Below the pieces are notes generated by a model. It had not been told where the DNA came from. It did not search any database and saw only the letters and a program-made list of their open reading frames with translations. DNA of 64,000 nt from Odobenus rosmarus divergens. Taxonomy: Eukaryota; Chordata; Mammalia; Carnivora; Odobenidae. This document shows positions 1-12,286 of the stretch, piece after piece (the first letter of the stretch is position 1; every line of letters starts with the position of its first letter). Position numbers and translations under genes: made by a program. The DNA is taken from the NCBI RefSeq assembly GCF_000321225.1, contig NW_004450276.1, positions 900,300 through 964,299 of the forward strand, read 5' to 3'.

Positions 1-476
1 AACAGAGATAAATGATATTAAGCAGCATCATTACAGACTTTTGTTAAAGTTAAAGAGATCATACATTTAAAACAGTATCTCACAAAAATGTAGGCCTCTG
101 CTGATGTGGTAACACATGAAGTCACGTTCCATAATGAAGCGTATCTGCACGTAAGTCAGAAACACACGAGGAGGGAAAGGAAGATCTAGTCTTTCGTTCA
201 CCAAGAAGAGCCCTTGAGGAAGTGACAACCACTGGGGAGAGCCAACGTGCCCTTACAGAGAAAGGACTGTCAGGTGTGCCCCGAGCAGGTCTCAAGAGAG
301 GCCAGGGCCACTTCCATTTGGGGGATAAGGGAGTTACGTGCGCAGTCACAAAAATGCTAAAACATGGTCTCAAAAATTGCAGTATCTTTTAAATATGCAC
401 ACTTAACAAAGTGACAATTTAACACAATGACGACAACAAGGACAGTAAAAGCAACATGATGGCTTATATGTAAACA
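1..476. other. Unique sequence, no gene recognised
   Basis: No coding region, repeat family or RNA gene is recognisable here. The open frame at 122-373 (minus) has no familiar motif and is probably chance. Confidence 0.6.
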
Positions 477-701
477 CAGTGGTACTCGACCAGGCCTGAT
501 TTCCCCCTCCACCAAGGGCCTTTTTGGCAATGTCTAGAAACATCTTCGGTTGTCCCAGCTGGTGGTGGAGGGTGGGGTGGGGCTGGCATCTAGTGGCTAG
601 AGGCCAGGAATGCTGCTAACGATCCTACAAGGCACAAGACAGTCTCCAACAACAAAGAATTATCTAGCCCAAAAGTCAATTACTGAGGTTGAAAAATCCT
701 G
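477..701 (+). mobile_element. MER20 DNA transposon (hAT-Charlie), near full length
   Basis: The segment follows the MER20 consensus from a CAGTGGTACTCGACC-like left end, through TTGGCAATGTCTAGAAACAT and GGCATCTAGTGGCTAGAGGC, to a GAGGTTGAAAAATCCTG right end. The two ends are imperfect inverted repeats, as in this non-autonomous hAT family. Length is about 225 nt against roughly 219 for the family. The 9-mer ATGTAAACA flanks both sides (468-476 and 702-710), which fits the 8-bp target duplication of hAT elements. MER20 is an ancient eutherian family, so such clean flanks are notable. Confidence 0.9.
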
Positions 702-710
702 ATGTAAACA

Positions 711-1441
711 AAACTCATAAGTAAAATTAAACCTGAACCTTCCTTAATATTAAAGCCAGGAAGAAGTGGGTCTGTTTCCCTGACCCCACCTCAGCCCCCT
801 TGGATACAACATCATTCCCCCAAGTTATGTCTCTCAAAGGTGTTCTGAGAGAGGACTGCACATGTACACACACAAGCTTCAAATTTTAATCGCTACGTAT
901 GTATTTTTATTAATTGTAAGTGATGCCAATGTATCATCTAGAATACTGCTAAACTGTTTCATTTAAAAATAAAGTTAAGAATGTGAATTGATTTAAGGAA
1001 AACCATTAAACCTTATAACAACTTAGGTGCTATCTGGATATGGCAAAAGTCACTCTCCTAGAGAACAGTGTTTCCGTACACATTATTCTTTGTACAGATA
1101 CCATTCGTACATAGCTCTTTAACAGATTCCATTCGAGGCTGACACTGACGTGAGCTTAGTAAAATTCCCCAAGTTATGTAATGGAAAGAAAAACACAGAC
1201 CTACTATTTCCAAAGTTTCTTTTTCTCTGAAGGGAACTGAGCTTTTAGTAATAATCAGAGATTTCGGAACCAGGCTATTGGGGCAGCGTTCCACAGACAG
1301 GAACTGATCAGGACTTTACCAAAAGCAGCAGGTAGGATTCTGGAAAATGCCCCGTGAAAGAGTTTCTTAGTTGGGAAGAGGACTGTTCTGGATACCTGGG
1401 TGTAGAGAAAAAGGCTGTTTATAAACTAGGTCTAGAGAGAG

Positions 1442-1475
<34 letters not shown>

Positions 1476-4058
1476 GGTGTGACCTGGATGGAAATTAGCA
1501 CTCAGAAGAGATGTAAAACCTCCAAGTTCAATGGCTTAGTGTGAGGAGAGAGAAGCATATGTTACTCAGCCCCCTACAGAGGAGTTCACATCTACAGAGA
1601 ATAAGCCCTCCCCAGTGACCGTGTGTCAGGCTCAGAGTTAAGGATTCTAGCCCGAGAGCTCTCCATGGATCCTGTGAAGGAAGGGCTCCCCAAGAATGTC
1701 AGTGAAGCGGGGTGGAGACTTGCAGATTTCTGCATCGGGAAGGCTGCACCTGCCACAGCGCTAGGTCAGGTGCTTTCACGAAGATGTCAGTTTAACTGCA
1801 GATTCAACTCAGCAATCTGAATTTCTAGGTATGAAATAAAGAGAGAATTGCAAATTGGACTACAATTCGAGCTTGACCAAAAAAAAAAAAAAAACCACTG
1901 CAAAAATTAACACTGTCAGGCAAAGTCAAAAGAAAGCCCATTACAACTTAATCTTCATAAAATCCTTCCTCAATTGCTAGTGACGCAAGGAACTAGAATT
2001 CAATGGATATTAACACATCAATGTCAAAAGAGACTTAGAATGCAGACGCAGGGCCAGAGATTTTGAGGTGCTTCCCATTAAGCCCCTTGTTCCAGGTACC
2101 ATTTTATTAAGGAGCTGAGTGGTCACACCAGGAACACACAGCGCACCAAGTCTCTGCTCCAACTACCGCCCCTGCCCTTGCACTTGGGGTACCAGGAATC
2201 CGCCGGAGGCCACGCTTGAGCGTGTGCAGGCGGAAGCAGCTCCAAGGGCATCACTCCTGCACCAGCTGGTGGACAGGCTAGGCACTGATGAGCTGGAGTG
2301 CATGTGCCAGGGTGATGCCCAGGACTCCCCTTTCTGGTCCAGCCGGCCTGCTCCCTTTCCTTCCTCCTCTGGGGCTGCCCAGGGCTCCGTAACCATTGGA
2401 AATCGTCTACTCCTCTTCAGAGCCCAGCTGTAGCCCTCAGATTTCTACCCAGGACTGCTGCCTGACAGCCTGTCCTCAACCTCTTGGTCCACGCCACTGT
2501 AACCGGGAACACGATGCTCTCCCAGAGCTGACACTGGCTTGCCCCTGAGAACCCAGCAGGGGCGGGGCACTGCGTGGTTTGAAAAATCTCCCTCCCACCG
2601 CACTGTGGCCATCCCGTTCTACTTAGATACCCTCTGGGGCATTTGACTTCACGGTCCTGACACTGGCTCGATGCTGGTGCACACTCCTCGAACCGGTGGA
2701 GACCCGGATGGCCAAGATGGTATCTTATAAATCTCTGTCCACATAGCCTGGTCCTGTATCCACAAAGTATACTTACTACATAATTGCTCGTGTGCTGATT
2801 GATTAAAAAAGGCTCAGATTTACTCCCTTCCCAGGTTCCTAAGAAGAAATATACCATGAAACTGAAGGATACAGCTGGCTTCCTAATTAATATTAGTCAC
2901 TTGGCAGTTCTTAATTAAGAACTCTAAAATAAAGACCCACCTTTCTACCATGCCAAGTAGATACCACCTTCATTAGTATTTAAGAGCTGTAACCAAGGCT
3001 TCATTTTTATGCTCTTTTCTCTGCCCTGCCAGATGGGAACATTAGCTGCATAGTGTTTATTAATATAATAAACAAAGACAAGTGCAAAAGCTTGGGGGAA
3101 ATTCAGGCAGAATTCGTCACCGTACTCCTTGAGCACAAGCTCTACGTGTAAGCAGAAGGAAGACTTCTCTTGTCCTGCTCCCAAGAAGGAGACAAGGCTC
3201 CCTACAGGAAGCAGCTCTCTGCCCCCGTCACCACCTACAAAGAGCTTCTGTCCCCTGCGGGTCCAGTGGAGGGTCCCCAGGCCTGCCCCCCACCTATTTT
3301 CATGACGTTCTGAGGGGCAATCCTTGCCTGTCCATACCTACTGTGCCTTGGAAAGGCTGGGATGTTGACTTTTTTAAACTGGAAAAGATCTCAAAAGAGA
3401 AAAGGTACTGTCCCTTTCAAGACGGTCACACGGTCACTGTGGGCAGCAAAGCAGAGTTCCAGTGAGAAGAGAGACCCCAGTGTGTTCTGTCTGGGTAGCA
3501 CACGACATTGTCTAGCTCTGTGTGTGTGATCATCAGGAATGAACTGGTAAGCGTTCCTTTTTTCCTGTCCCTCCAAGGGGGAACCACTGAGTGACCCACA
3601 TCCGTGTCCTAGTATAACGGTGTCTGCTTTCACTCTCAAAAGTGGCCTCTTCTGGCCAATCAACTATTTGGTCACCTTATTTATCAGGTAATGAGAAAGT
3701 AAAAGGACGTCTGGAAGAGATGGGTGAATGGTAACAACAGGTTATACATGCTCCCTATTCCTGATGGCCCAGCTCTAAGAAGTGGGGGCAGGAGCCTGCT
3801 CTTTGAAGTCAAAATGAATGTGAAATCCAGTTTCTCATAGGCCAAGCAACCTTGGGGAAGAGGCTCAGACTCAAGCTTCCCAATTAGAGTTAAGGGAATA
3901 GACAGAATTACATGGCAGGTTTGTTGTGAACATTCGATCATGCATCAAAACACCTGGACACAGGAGATAGTCAGCAGGCGGTTTTCACTAAAACTCACGT
4001 CACAATTCTGAGAAATGACCCAGAAAGCCTACCTGTGTTTCAACATGGGTTAAATGCA
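711..4058. other. Unique intergenic/intronic stretch with short open frames only
   Basis: No gene or large repeat is recognised. A GC-richer block at about 2110-2860 holds overlapping open frames on both strands (2119-2433 plus, 2417-2857 minus) without known motifs. They overlap on opposite strands and look incidental. A run of 17 A lies near 1879-1895. A degraded MIR may lie around 3790-3930 (plus), judged from an ACCTTGGGGAAGAGGCTCAG-like core, but this is weak. Confidence 0.55.
1444..1472. repeat. (CA)n microsatellite
   Basis: An uninterrupted CA dinucleotide run of about 14 units, likely polymorphic in length. Confidence 0.95.
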
Positions 4059-4170
4059 AGGACTCTGGAGTCAAGGGGAATAGTCTAGATCCCAACTATA
4101 CTATTTCCTGGCTATGTGCCTTTGGGAAAACTACTGAGTTTCAGTTGCCACGTGTGAAAGACAGAGCTGA
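4059..4170 (+). repeat. MIR SINE fragment
   Basis: The order GACTCTGGAGTCA, then a GATCCCAACTATACTATTTCC-like stretch, then GGCTATGTGCCTTTGGGAAA and a TTTCAGTTGCC-like end, matches the tRNA-derived core of MIR. It is well diverged, as expected of this ancient mammalian SINE. Confidence 0.8.
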
Positions 4171-5001
4171 AAGCAGGGTATCCTTCCCTCCTGGAGTGGC
4201 CATGACCCCTTGGAGACTTTCCAGAAATCGGTGGGGGTGTTTGTGGTTGTCCCAATGACTGGAGGGCTATAGTGGCATTTACTGGATGAAGGTTCAGGAT
4301 GCCATGTCTTTCAATAAAGCCAGACCTGCTCCCTTTATAGAATGGTCTCCAGCATCACAGAAGTTCTCAAGGTCCACAGGACATTTGTGTGGGTGGAAAC
4401 CCTAGAACCGAAATTTGTCTTGTGGAGGAACACGAAGTATTTTCTGTCCAGTATCAATGTATACTCGACATTCCAGCAATGCAATTTTTGTGCAAATCAA
4501 GATGAGGCTGTATTTTGCTATAGTTTTAGAGCTTTGCTGAGAACTGTTCACCATCTTGGAAAGCCATGTCGCTGACATTGAGACCTCTGCAAGCACGTGA
4601 GTAGCTAGTCTGTCATAACTCTATCAGCCTGCCGTCAGAGCTGCCAAAGTCACAGAGAGGACTTCCATGCACAGGTGCAAACATCTGACTGCTACTCCCC
4701 ATCCTCTAGGGTAGCCAGGAGCGAGCATTTACATATTGAAGGTATTCAGTAATAAACCATACTCCTTTTATTTCTCCATTATGTGACAGTAGGAAAATGA
4801 GAATGACTTCTTAAAAGACATGTGTAGGTTATGTTACCTACAAATCTGTTTCAGGACTGGAGCAGCAGGCCCAAAACGATGATCACAAAAGGATCTGAAA
4901 GATTTGAGAAATGGTGCTGTTTCTCGTAGGGCTGCCGTGAAGTTAAACGTGGTACCAGAATCAGAGCCCAGCATGGAATAAATGCTCAAGAAACGTTAGC
5001 T
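4171..5001. other. Unique sequence upstream of the RPL17 copy
   Basis: No gene is recognised. The last 45 bases (about 4955-4996, with GCATGGAATAAATGCTCAAG) resemble the tail of a MIR, so the RPL17 retrocopy landed at or beside an old SINE end. Confidence 0.5.
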
Positions 5002-5016
5002 ACTTTTAATATTGTT
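5002..5016. repeat. Putative target-site duplication of the RPL17 copy, left
   Basis: ACTTTTAATATTGTT here matches ACTCTTGATATTGTT at 5685-5699 in 13 of 15 positions. The two copies flank the A-tail and the 5' side of the retrocopy as expected of L1-mediated insertion. The right copy is about 70 nt beyond the ATG, which fits a short 5' UTR. Confidence 0.55.
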
Positions 5017-5684
<668 letters not shown>

Positions 5685-5699
5685 ACTCTTGATATTGTT
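5685..5699. repeat. Putative target-site duplication of the RPL17 copy, right
   Basis: Partner of 5002-5016 with two mismatches. Placement depends on the true 5' end of the parental mRNA, which I cannot check. Confidence 0.5.
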
Positions 5700-7029
5700 C
5701 ATGTTACCAGTAGCCCCCCTTTCCACCTAACTTCTGATTAACTGCTCCTAGAAAATGAAACTCACTTCCTGCTTCTCCAGCTACTCTATCCAGAGGTGAG
5801 ACTGGCAGTGGTGAAGGGCATTCTTCCCTGCATCAGAGGGAGACTAATAACACATGGCAAGATGCCCAGAAGGAAGAGAGACTTTTCCCAATAGCTCTGA
5901 CACTCACAGGGGGTACTTCATTAGCCCGTCTATTACAAACCGCTTAAGACACATATTTATTGGCAGCAATCTGCCAATTGATTAAACATCTCAATATATG
6001 AAGCTGACTTTACATTAATTAGCAGTTTGGAGAACATGATCCTAGAAGTTACGATGGATAGCTTTGGAAATCCTTGCAACACTTCATTTACTTTAACCTT
6101 CTGTAAAATATCAACACACTATAAAAACAAGGAGTTAGTAATAATCTTCCTCCTCATCAGAACACGTTATGTACACACACGTATTAACACACTTACATTC
6201 TCACATTTCACAATAGATTCGATTTATAGTATAATCCGTTTATGTTTTGTACGTAATACTTAATTTTTTCAATATAAATCTCAAAACCTCACTGAACACA
6301 TCATATAACTGCCTCTAAATGAGCTAAGCTTCAATTTTCACTTGTTAGGTAGAATCCACTGATTGCAAGAAATTTTACATTTTTCTTGCACGTTCTATAA
6401 AATTTTGTGCATTTACAAAACAGCCACGAGAAGGCAGGAAAGGCATTTCTTGCTGCCTGCTGTGTATTTGTTCTTAATGATAAAGATGAGTAATTATTTT
6501 ATAGGACACATATGATTTTTCACTTTGGAGCTGTTTTATAAGAAATACGAACTTTTAGGGGAAAAACAAAGGGGCCGGGAGTCCCGCGATTAGCTCAAAT
6601 TAATAACCTTGAGAAGTCTGGTTTGTAACTAAATTTTAGCCTTCTCTCTTTTTATTAATTCTTACTTTTTACTAGTTGGACTTTACTGTTTGAACTTCCA
6701 AGCAACCGGGGATGGTTTTTTTCTAAAGTAAAAACAAAAACAAAAACAAAAAAACCCTTTCTTCCTCCATCATATAAAAAGCAGGGTTCACGGAAAAAGA
6801 TTTTTCTTTTTACAGCTTCTCTTGCATTCAGGTCACGTTCATTCCCCCTGAGTGTCCCGTTCTTCAGTACCTTACTTACACACACTCCTCAAATGCTTCA
6901 CTCCTGGCCACAGCACTATTAGCGTGGTCACCGTGACCACGTGGCCACCGTGGTCACCGTGACCACAGATAGTCAACTGTGTTCTTCTGCCGAGCAGCAC
7001 AGGGTTCGCGAGGAGTCCTGCCAGGTGTG
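5700..7029. other. Unique sequence, partly AT-rich and CNE-like
   Basis: No coding signal. The part at about 5925-6640 is AT-rich and repeat-free. It holds several homeodomain-type cores (CAATTGATTAAACA, ACATTAATTAGCAG, TTAGCTCAAATTAATAACC) and a few isolated CpGs, which is suggestive of conserved regulatory DNA but not proof. An AAAAAC-rich run lies at 6727-6755. Confidence 0.45.
6924..6966. repeat. Compound palindrome built from GTGGTCACCGTGACCAC
   Basis: A 17-bp palindrome with a single central base, GTGGTCACCGTGACCAC, occurs at 6924-6940 and again at 6950-6966. They are separated by GTGGCCACC, which contains an 8-bp palindrome itself. The first junction creates a CACGTG E-box at 6938-6943. 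The 43-bp block can fold on itself in several registers. No known repeat family is recognised. Confidence 0.85.
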
Positions 7030-7186
7030 CAAAGTTCCCAAACTTCAGTGCCCACAGCAGTCACCTGGGGAACCAGTGCTTGTGCCGATTCTGATTCAGT
7101 GGGTCTGGGGTGGGGCCCAAGATCCTGCCTTTCGGACCAGTTACCAGGTGATGCCAATGCTGTTGTTCGGGAGACTACACTTGTGT
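7030..7186. mobile_element. MER5-like hAT-Charlie transposon fragment
   Basis: Diagnostic stretches of the MER5 family are present in order: CACCTGGGGAACC, GATTCTGATTCAGTGGGTCT, GGGGTGGGGCCCAAGATCCT and ACCAGGTGATGCCAATGCTG. It is close to full length (about 157 nt) and internally diverged. Strand is left open because I am not sure of the reference orientation. Confidence 0.8.
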
Positions 7187-7462
7187 CCCAAGGGGCCAGA
7201 GATCAGGTCATTATTTAATTAGCAAGGATTTAAAACAGGACCCATTGGCAGCACTGATCCAGGAACATGGCGGCCTCTGTGCACAGTGACATAAAATATT
7301 CAACAGCGGGAAATAGGGCTACCTGAGTACAGGTCTTCAAAGTGATCACATTAAAAGGTTCCATCCTATTCAACCCACCACGCATCCACCAATTACTGGA
7401 CCCCTCCTTTGCGACAGGTGGTGTGGCCAGAAAGCTGTTCAGAACATTATGCGTGTCATACA

Positions 7463-7665
7463 GAAGCTCTGGATTCAAACCCCATCTTAACATTCACTGA
7501 TGCGTACCCCAGACAAGTTACCTCGTCTCTCTGGGTCTCTATCTCCATATCTGCAAATAGGGACAGTACATACATCCTAAGGGTACAAGGAAACTAACAG
7601 AACCTCCCTCTTAAGGTTGTGAAGAATGAATGAGATCATTTAAGTTAGGCTGGACACATCTAATT
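7463..7665 (+). repeat. MIR SINE
   Basis: GAAGCTCTGGATTCAAACCC, GACAAGTTACCTCGTCTCTC and TGTGAAGAATGAATGAGATC follow the MIR order from the tRNA-related head to the 3' part. Confidence 0.8.
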
Positions 7666-7904
7666 ACTCACTAGATGACAGGTATACTTAGAAATACTGC
7701 CTCTAACCTCAGGCAGCACAGATGATGGTATTTTTGAAATTCAACTTGTCCCAAATGGAAAAAAATTTTTTTTTTGTTTGGTCTCCCTTTCCATTTTAGT
7801 AACACCATTATTAGACTAATTAAACTTTAAAATCATTTTTTTACCCAATAAAATAAAATAAAATAGATTAAAAAAATGAGTATGGCCTTTGGTTAAACAT
7901 GTTG

Positions 7905-8035
7905 TTTCCACAGATGAGAAACTGGGGTGTGGTTGAGGCAAATGAGTTGGCCAAGGTGACAGATGGTCGGTGGCAGAAATGTGTTCAAATCCTCCTTGAA
8001 GCCCGGGGGCCAGGCTTGTCAGTCCAACTGCTTCA
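7905..8035 (-). repeat. MIR SINE fragment
   Basis: In reverse orientation, ACAGATGAGAAACTGGGGTG, GGCCAAGGTGACAGATGGTC and TGTGTTCAAATCCTCCTTGA match the MIR core. Confidence 0.75.
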
Positions 8036-9989
8036 CCCTACCCAAAGTCACCCACAAGGTCTCAAACAAGTTGACAGAAGCTGGAGATACCCACCTGATT
8101 AAACTGCTGATATGAGTATGTGATTTTCTAATAGTCAAAAACCAGGGTATGCAAAGTTATAATCTTTGTGTCCATTTAAAAAAGGAAGATGCCCAGCTGG
8201 AAATCCAGCTCTAGGGCTGTATTAACTTGGCTTCTGCACCCCCGGTAACAACGCAGAGTTGCTAGAAGGCACAGTTGGGGACTGAACCCCAGCGTGGGGT
8301 CCATGCTTTCTGCACAAGGATGGGTGTGGTTCCCAGCATCCTAAAATACCCCGCAAGTTTCTGTGAACCAGTGAGTGAACGATCATGTGAACAAATGAAT
8401 GAAGACACTCATGAACCAATCCAGGTGTTCATGCTGTTGGCTTGGTCCCTACCTTCTCCCCGCTTCCGACAGAGTCAAACCGCCGATCTCTACCTGTGCT
8501 AGGTGGTGCTCAGCGACGGCATGGCTCCCCATAAGTGGAACTGGGACACAGGGGAGGCTCTGAGTCTCTATAAACACAGGGGGCTTTCCTCTCTGACTCC
8601 CGAGAGGGAGAACTGAGGTCACTGAATTGCTGCAATGTAAGAACTGAAATCATCAGGAAAAAGGTGGAAAAGGCAAAGAGAAATGAGATTTAATGAGTAT
8701 AATTCCCTTAGACTTCCCGTCCATCTTAATGTGGCATTTATATCTTGGAAGAAAAAGTTTCAGGAACTTCAACTGAGAATGTAAGTGGAGAAAAATTTCA
8801 GGGACTTTAAAATAGCCGCTTCTGACCCAGTCACGTCCTCAAGCACACCGTGTTCTGCTGAGAACAAAGTAGTTTATTTTTATGCACCTGTCTTTGCCTC
8901 TGTGTATATTTTCTGTGCTAAGAGTGGTTCATGAGTGGGGACTCACTGTACTGTTGTTTCCCCAAGTAAAACCTAAAGGAAAGTTTATGTTTCTGCCAGA
9001 CAACCTTATCTGATGATTACCGACTGAGATGCAACATTAGACAACATTTGTTTTTTATACTGTCATTTTAGATCAGCCACCGAATTTAGCCAGAAATTAT
9101 GAGTCACTCAACTTTCCTTAAGGAAAAGACTCCCTTACAATCGATGGAACCCCTAAAAGAGTATTTAGGGGTGTTCTTTGTTTACTTATTCATTAGAGAT
9201 TATTTAAGAATGTATTGGAACACTGCCTGTCATATCAGCAGCCTCACTAAAGAAAGCCAGCCATTCACATACCTACATGAAATGATTAAAAAGTTTCCTG
9301 TTCTTATTTTCTCTACTTTCCCCACAAATCCTTGATTGCCCTATTACAATCTCCCAGTAGGTCATCATCCCCTTCCAGTGATCAAGGGTCTGTTGGCCTC
9401 CTCCTTGCTTGTCCCCAGTGAGAGCTGGCGACAGCATCCACCATGCGTCACACAGCTCCATGAAGTACGCACCTGCCTTCATGTCTACACCTCATTAACG
9501 TAACTGATGATGAGAGAGAATGAAAAGATACCCAAAGCCCATCTTAGCACAGGCCGACCCCCAAAACATCCCTTTGTGAGCTGGGCAGCTTTGTTCCCAA
9601 CATGACCCCACGCCACAGGTGCGTTTCATGATTCTTTCTCCAGTGGTCATGATCCATTTAATTGAAAATAATTCTTCCCAGGTGGAACCTGCTAGAAAGA
9701 TTTCACAAACCCGGGACACAGTGTGAAGTCAAATTGGATAATCAAACTTAGACATTCTGAGGACACCTCCCCAAATGTCACCTCAAATTTAATCAATGCC
9801 AGTTTTTGGCTTTGCATTGAAATATCCAATCTCCATCCCCTCTTTACCAGAAAGTGAACAATTAATTAACTACTTCTTCAATCCTTTCCTCACAACCACA
9901 GGGTGAGTAGCTGTAGCTCAGATCCCAGTTAACTCAAGCAAAGCTGCCCGGCCTGATCTGCCTTGCTCTGAGTTGTCCTCCCACCCCCC
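8036..9989. other. Unique sequence, no gene recognised
   Basis: Open frames here are short (at most 78 codons) and lack recognisable motifs. No repeat boundary is evident. Confidence 0.5.
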
Positions 9990-10240
9990 CCCAAAAAGAA
10001 ATCCTTTCATAGTTAATGGTTTTTCATTTTTACCACCAACAACAAACATCAGCAGATTTGGGTGGAAGGGCCCAGAGGTTCCAATCATAATTAGCATCCA
10101 ACTGTCTGCCAACAAACCATTTCTGATAATTAATTTGGCCATCACAGAGAAAACTGTCATGTTCCATGGGAGAGGATCAGAAGACAAGCTTTTGCATGAG
10201 TGCTGCAATGCCATGATTGGCGGGGGGCAGTTCAGACCCT
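9990..10240. other. Candidate conserved non-coding element
   Basis: Repeat-free and moderately AT-rich, with clustered homeodomain-type cores: CATAGTTAATGG, AATCATAATTAGCATCC and CTGATAATTAATTTGGCC, followed by GCTGCAATGCCATGATTGG. Open frames on both strands are short and overlap, so coding is unlikely. The density of TAAT/ATTA sites in complex, non-simple sequence is typical of developmental enhancers. This is inferred from composition, not from an alignment. Confidence 0.35.
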
Positions 10241-11225
10241 GTCTCCGGAGGGAAGAAGTCAGAGCCCTGAGATGATTCAAGCCGCAAACAAGCCCAGGGC
10301 GCACTGGTGCTGGGTCCTGCCTGCGCCGCACTCACACTTTGGAGAGCACACTGCCCCAGCGGCGCACACTACTGGGCCTCGGTGGGCCCCATGTTTCCAT
10401 GAGCCTCACAACAAAAGGAAACATAGGAGGGTGATTTTTTTTTTTTTTTTACCATAACTAAAAAGCACTACCAGAGGAGGATTTCTACAACACCTTCTAA
10501 TTCCAAAGGGTCCACCACTCCTTCAACAACAGCTTACTGATCTTAGTTTTCCTTTAAAAAGTGAAAACAGTCATTCAAAGATCATGCTTACCAGCCAGAA
10601 GACAAAGACAACTTCACGGGGTGGGGTAACTCAGAATCCCACTGTCCCCGTCTTATCCCACCAGTAGACCACCACCCCCTTATCTCCCTGAGTTATATCC
10701 ATTGTGGGCCCAGGGAACCCCTCCTTGACCCTACTGTTAGGCCCCTAAGGAATGTATGCTTCCGGTTTCCATCCCTCTACCCCGTACCTCCCACAGATAG
10801 TCCAGTGCACAGGGGGCACCCCAGAAATGTTCATCCCCTCCAATTTCAAGTTTGGTTTGGATTGAGGCAAAGAGATGGGGGACAAGGGAGCCTGAACTGA
10901 CACCCGTGCCCAGTGTGACAGGGCAGTGTGCTTCTGGAAGCCATCCAGAGAGGCACTGAAGCTCATCTAATTAGCGGCTGCCTTGACTGACAAGCTCTTC
11001 TGCGTCCTCTCTCAGCATGGCTTCTACCCCAAAAAGGGTGGGTGGGAAATTATTCAATGCCTGTGTCTGTTCTACTCCTATTACACATCAAAACCCGCGC
11101 TGATGTTGACTTTGCCTTCCCATGACAACGTGAAACACACTCACATGATTTCCTTTCAAACCACTTTTCCTCTGTGTCCCCTACCACACAAACAAAACCA
11201 GCGAAAAAAACCCACCACTGAATAC
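10241..11225. other. Unique sequence
   Basis: A T run lies at about 10436-10451. No gene, RNA or repeat family is recognised. Confidence 0.5.
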
Positions 11226-11274
11226 TAAACGATACAACCTGGTGTATCGTTTATTTTTAAACGGCAAACCGTTT
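11226..11274. repeat. Two adjacent perfect hairpins
   Basis: TAAACGATACA (11226-11236) pairs perfectly with TGTATCGTTTA (11243-11253) around the loop ACCTGG. Right after it, AAACGG (11259-11264) pairs with CCGTTT (11269-11274) around CAAA. Both stems share AAACG. There is no U-tract or neighbouring gene to suggest a terminator. Confidence 0.8.
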
Positions 11275-11784
11275 TCTGAAACGTACGAAGAAACTCCTGA
11301 AAACACAAAGCCTTTTAAATCTCTTTGATTCTGACTGCTCACGCTTCTCTTAATTGGAGGTAACCTAGACATTCTTGGTTTATTAGTGATAAGTTGGATG
11401 TATCTAAAAAAAAAAAAAACCCCAAGGGGCCTTTTAAAATAAGTCCCTATTTACGATTCAAAGGTATCTTGCACTCTGAGTGAAGTTACAGATGAAACCA
11501 AGCGAACAATGATGCCAGCACCATGTTATAACCACACACCCCCCAATGATGGATTCTCTATATGAATTCTTTCTATGGCCTACTGCTTGGTTTCCTACTC
11601 TAACTCTTCTGTAAGAGCTGTAAAGGATATAAATAAATGCAGAAGTTCTTCTGCTCATGAAATTAAAACGCTTGAGTCTCCCTAGATACTAGCAATGCTG
11701 TGTGCCCCAGCACAGAACCATCAATTGTGCAGGCTACCATGGGAAGGTACCACTGGTTGTTTGGAACCAATGACCCCTTTAGAC
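11275..11784. other. Unique sequence before the second MER20
   Basis: An A run lies at about 11407-11420. No gene or repeat family is recognised. Confidence 0.5.
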
Positions 11785-12000
11785 CAGAGTTTCTCAATCC
11801 CCCCGCAAAGACACTTTGGACTAGATAATTCTTTGTTGTGCAGGACCATCCAGCGCATTGTGGGACGTTTAGGAACATCCCTGGCCTCTCCTCAGTAGAC
11901 ACCGGTAGCATCCCCCACACCGGATGTGGCAACGGCGATGTCTCCAGGAATTGTTAAATGTCCCTTGGGGAACAAAAACCGCCCCGGTTGAAAATCACTG
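11785..12000 (-). mobile_element. MER20 DNA transposon (hAT-Charlie), reverse orientation
   Basis: The segment runs from CAGAGTTTCTCAATCC to GGTTGAAAATCACTG and includes AATTCTTTGTTGTGCAGGAC, CATCCCTGGCCTCTCCTCAG and GGAATTGTTAAATGTCCC. It is a full-length but diverged MER20. Flanks CTTTAGAC (11777-11784) and CTTTAGCA (12001-12008) agree in six of eight positions, consistent with a decayed 8-bp target duplication. Confidence 0.88.
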
Positions 12001-12286
12001 CTTTAGCATTACAAATACGTGGACTTTTCAACAGCTATGAAGAACATAAGCCCAAGGTGAGAAAGGAGTCATCTTTATACATCAATGTAAAGATAAATCA
12101 GGGCCACTTAAGATAACAATGGTCCCTGACTTGGGAAAAGAATGCTTGCTTGTGCTTCTTCAGATGCCCTAGAAAGAACAGAAGTAAAATGCCTATTGTG
12201 CCCCCGATCCATTCCCACCGAGGGAGAGAAACACAACCAGCCAGAGCTGCCATCCTATGCAAGCTGTGCATATGCTTTTGTTTTTA

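Noticed and set aside
2119..2857. Overlapping open frames on both strands
   Set aside because: No domain, signal or family motif; GC-richer sequence alone can explain them.
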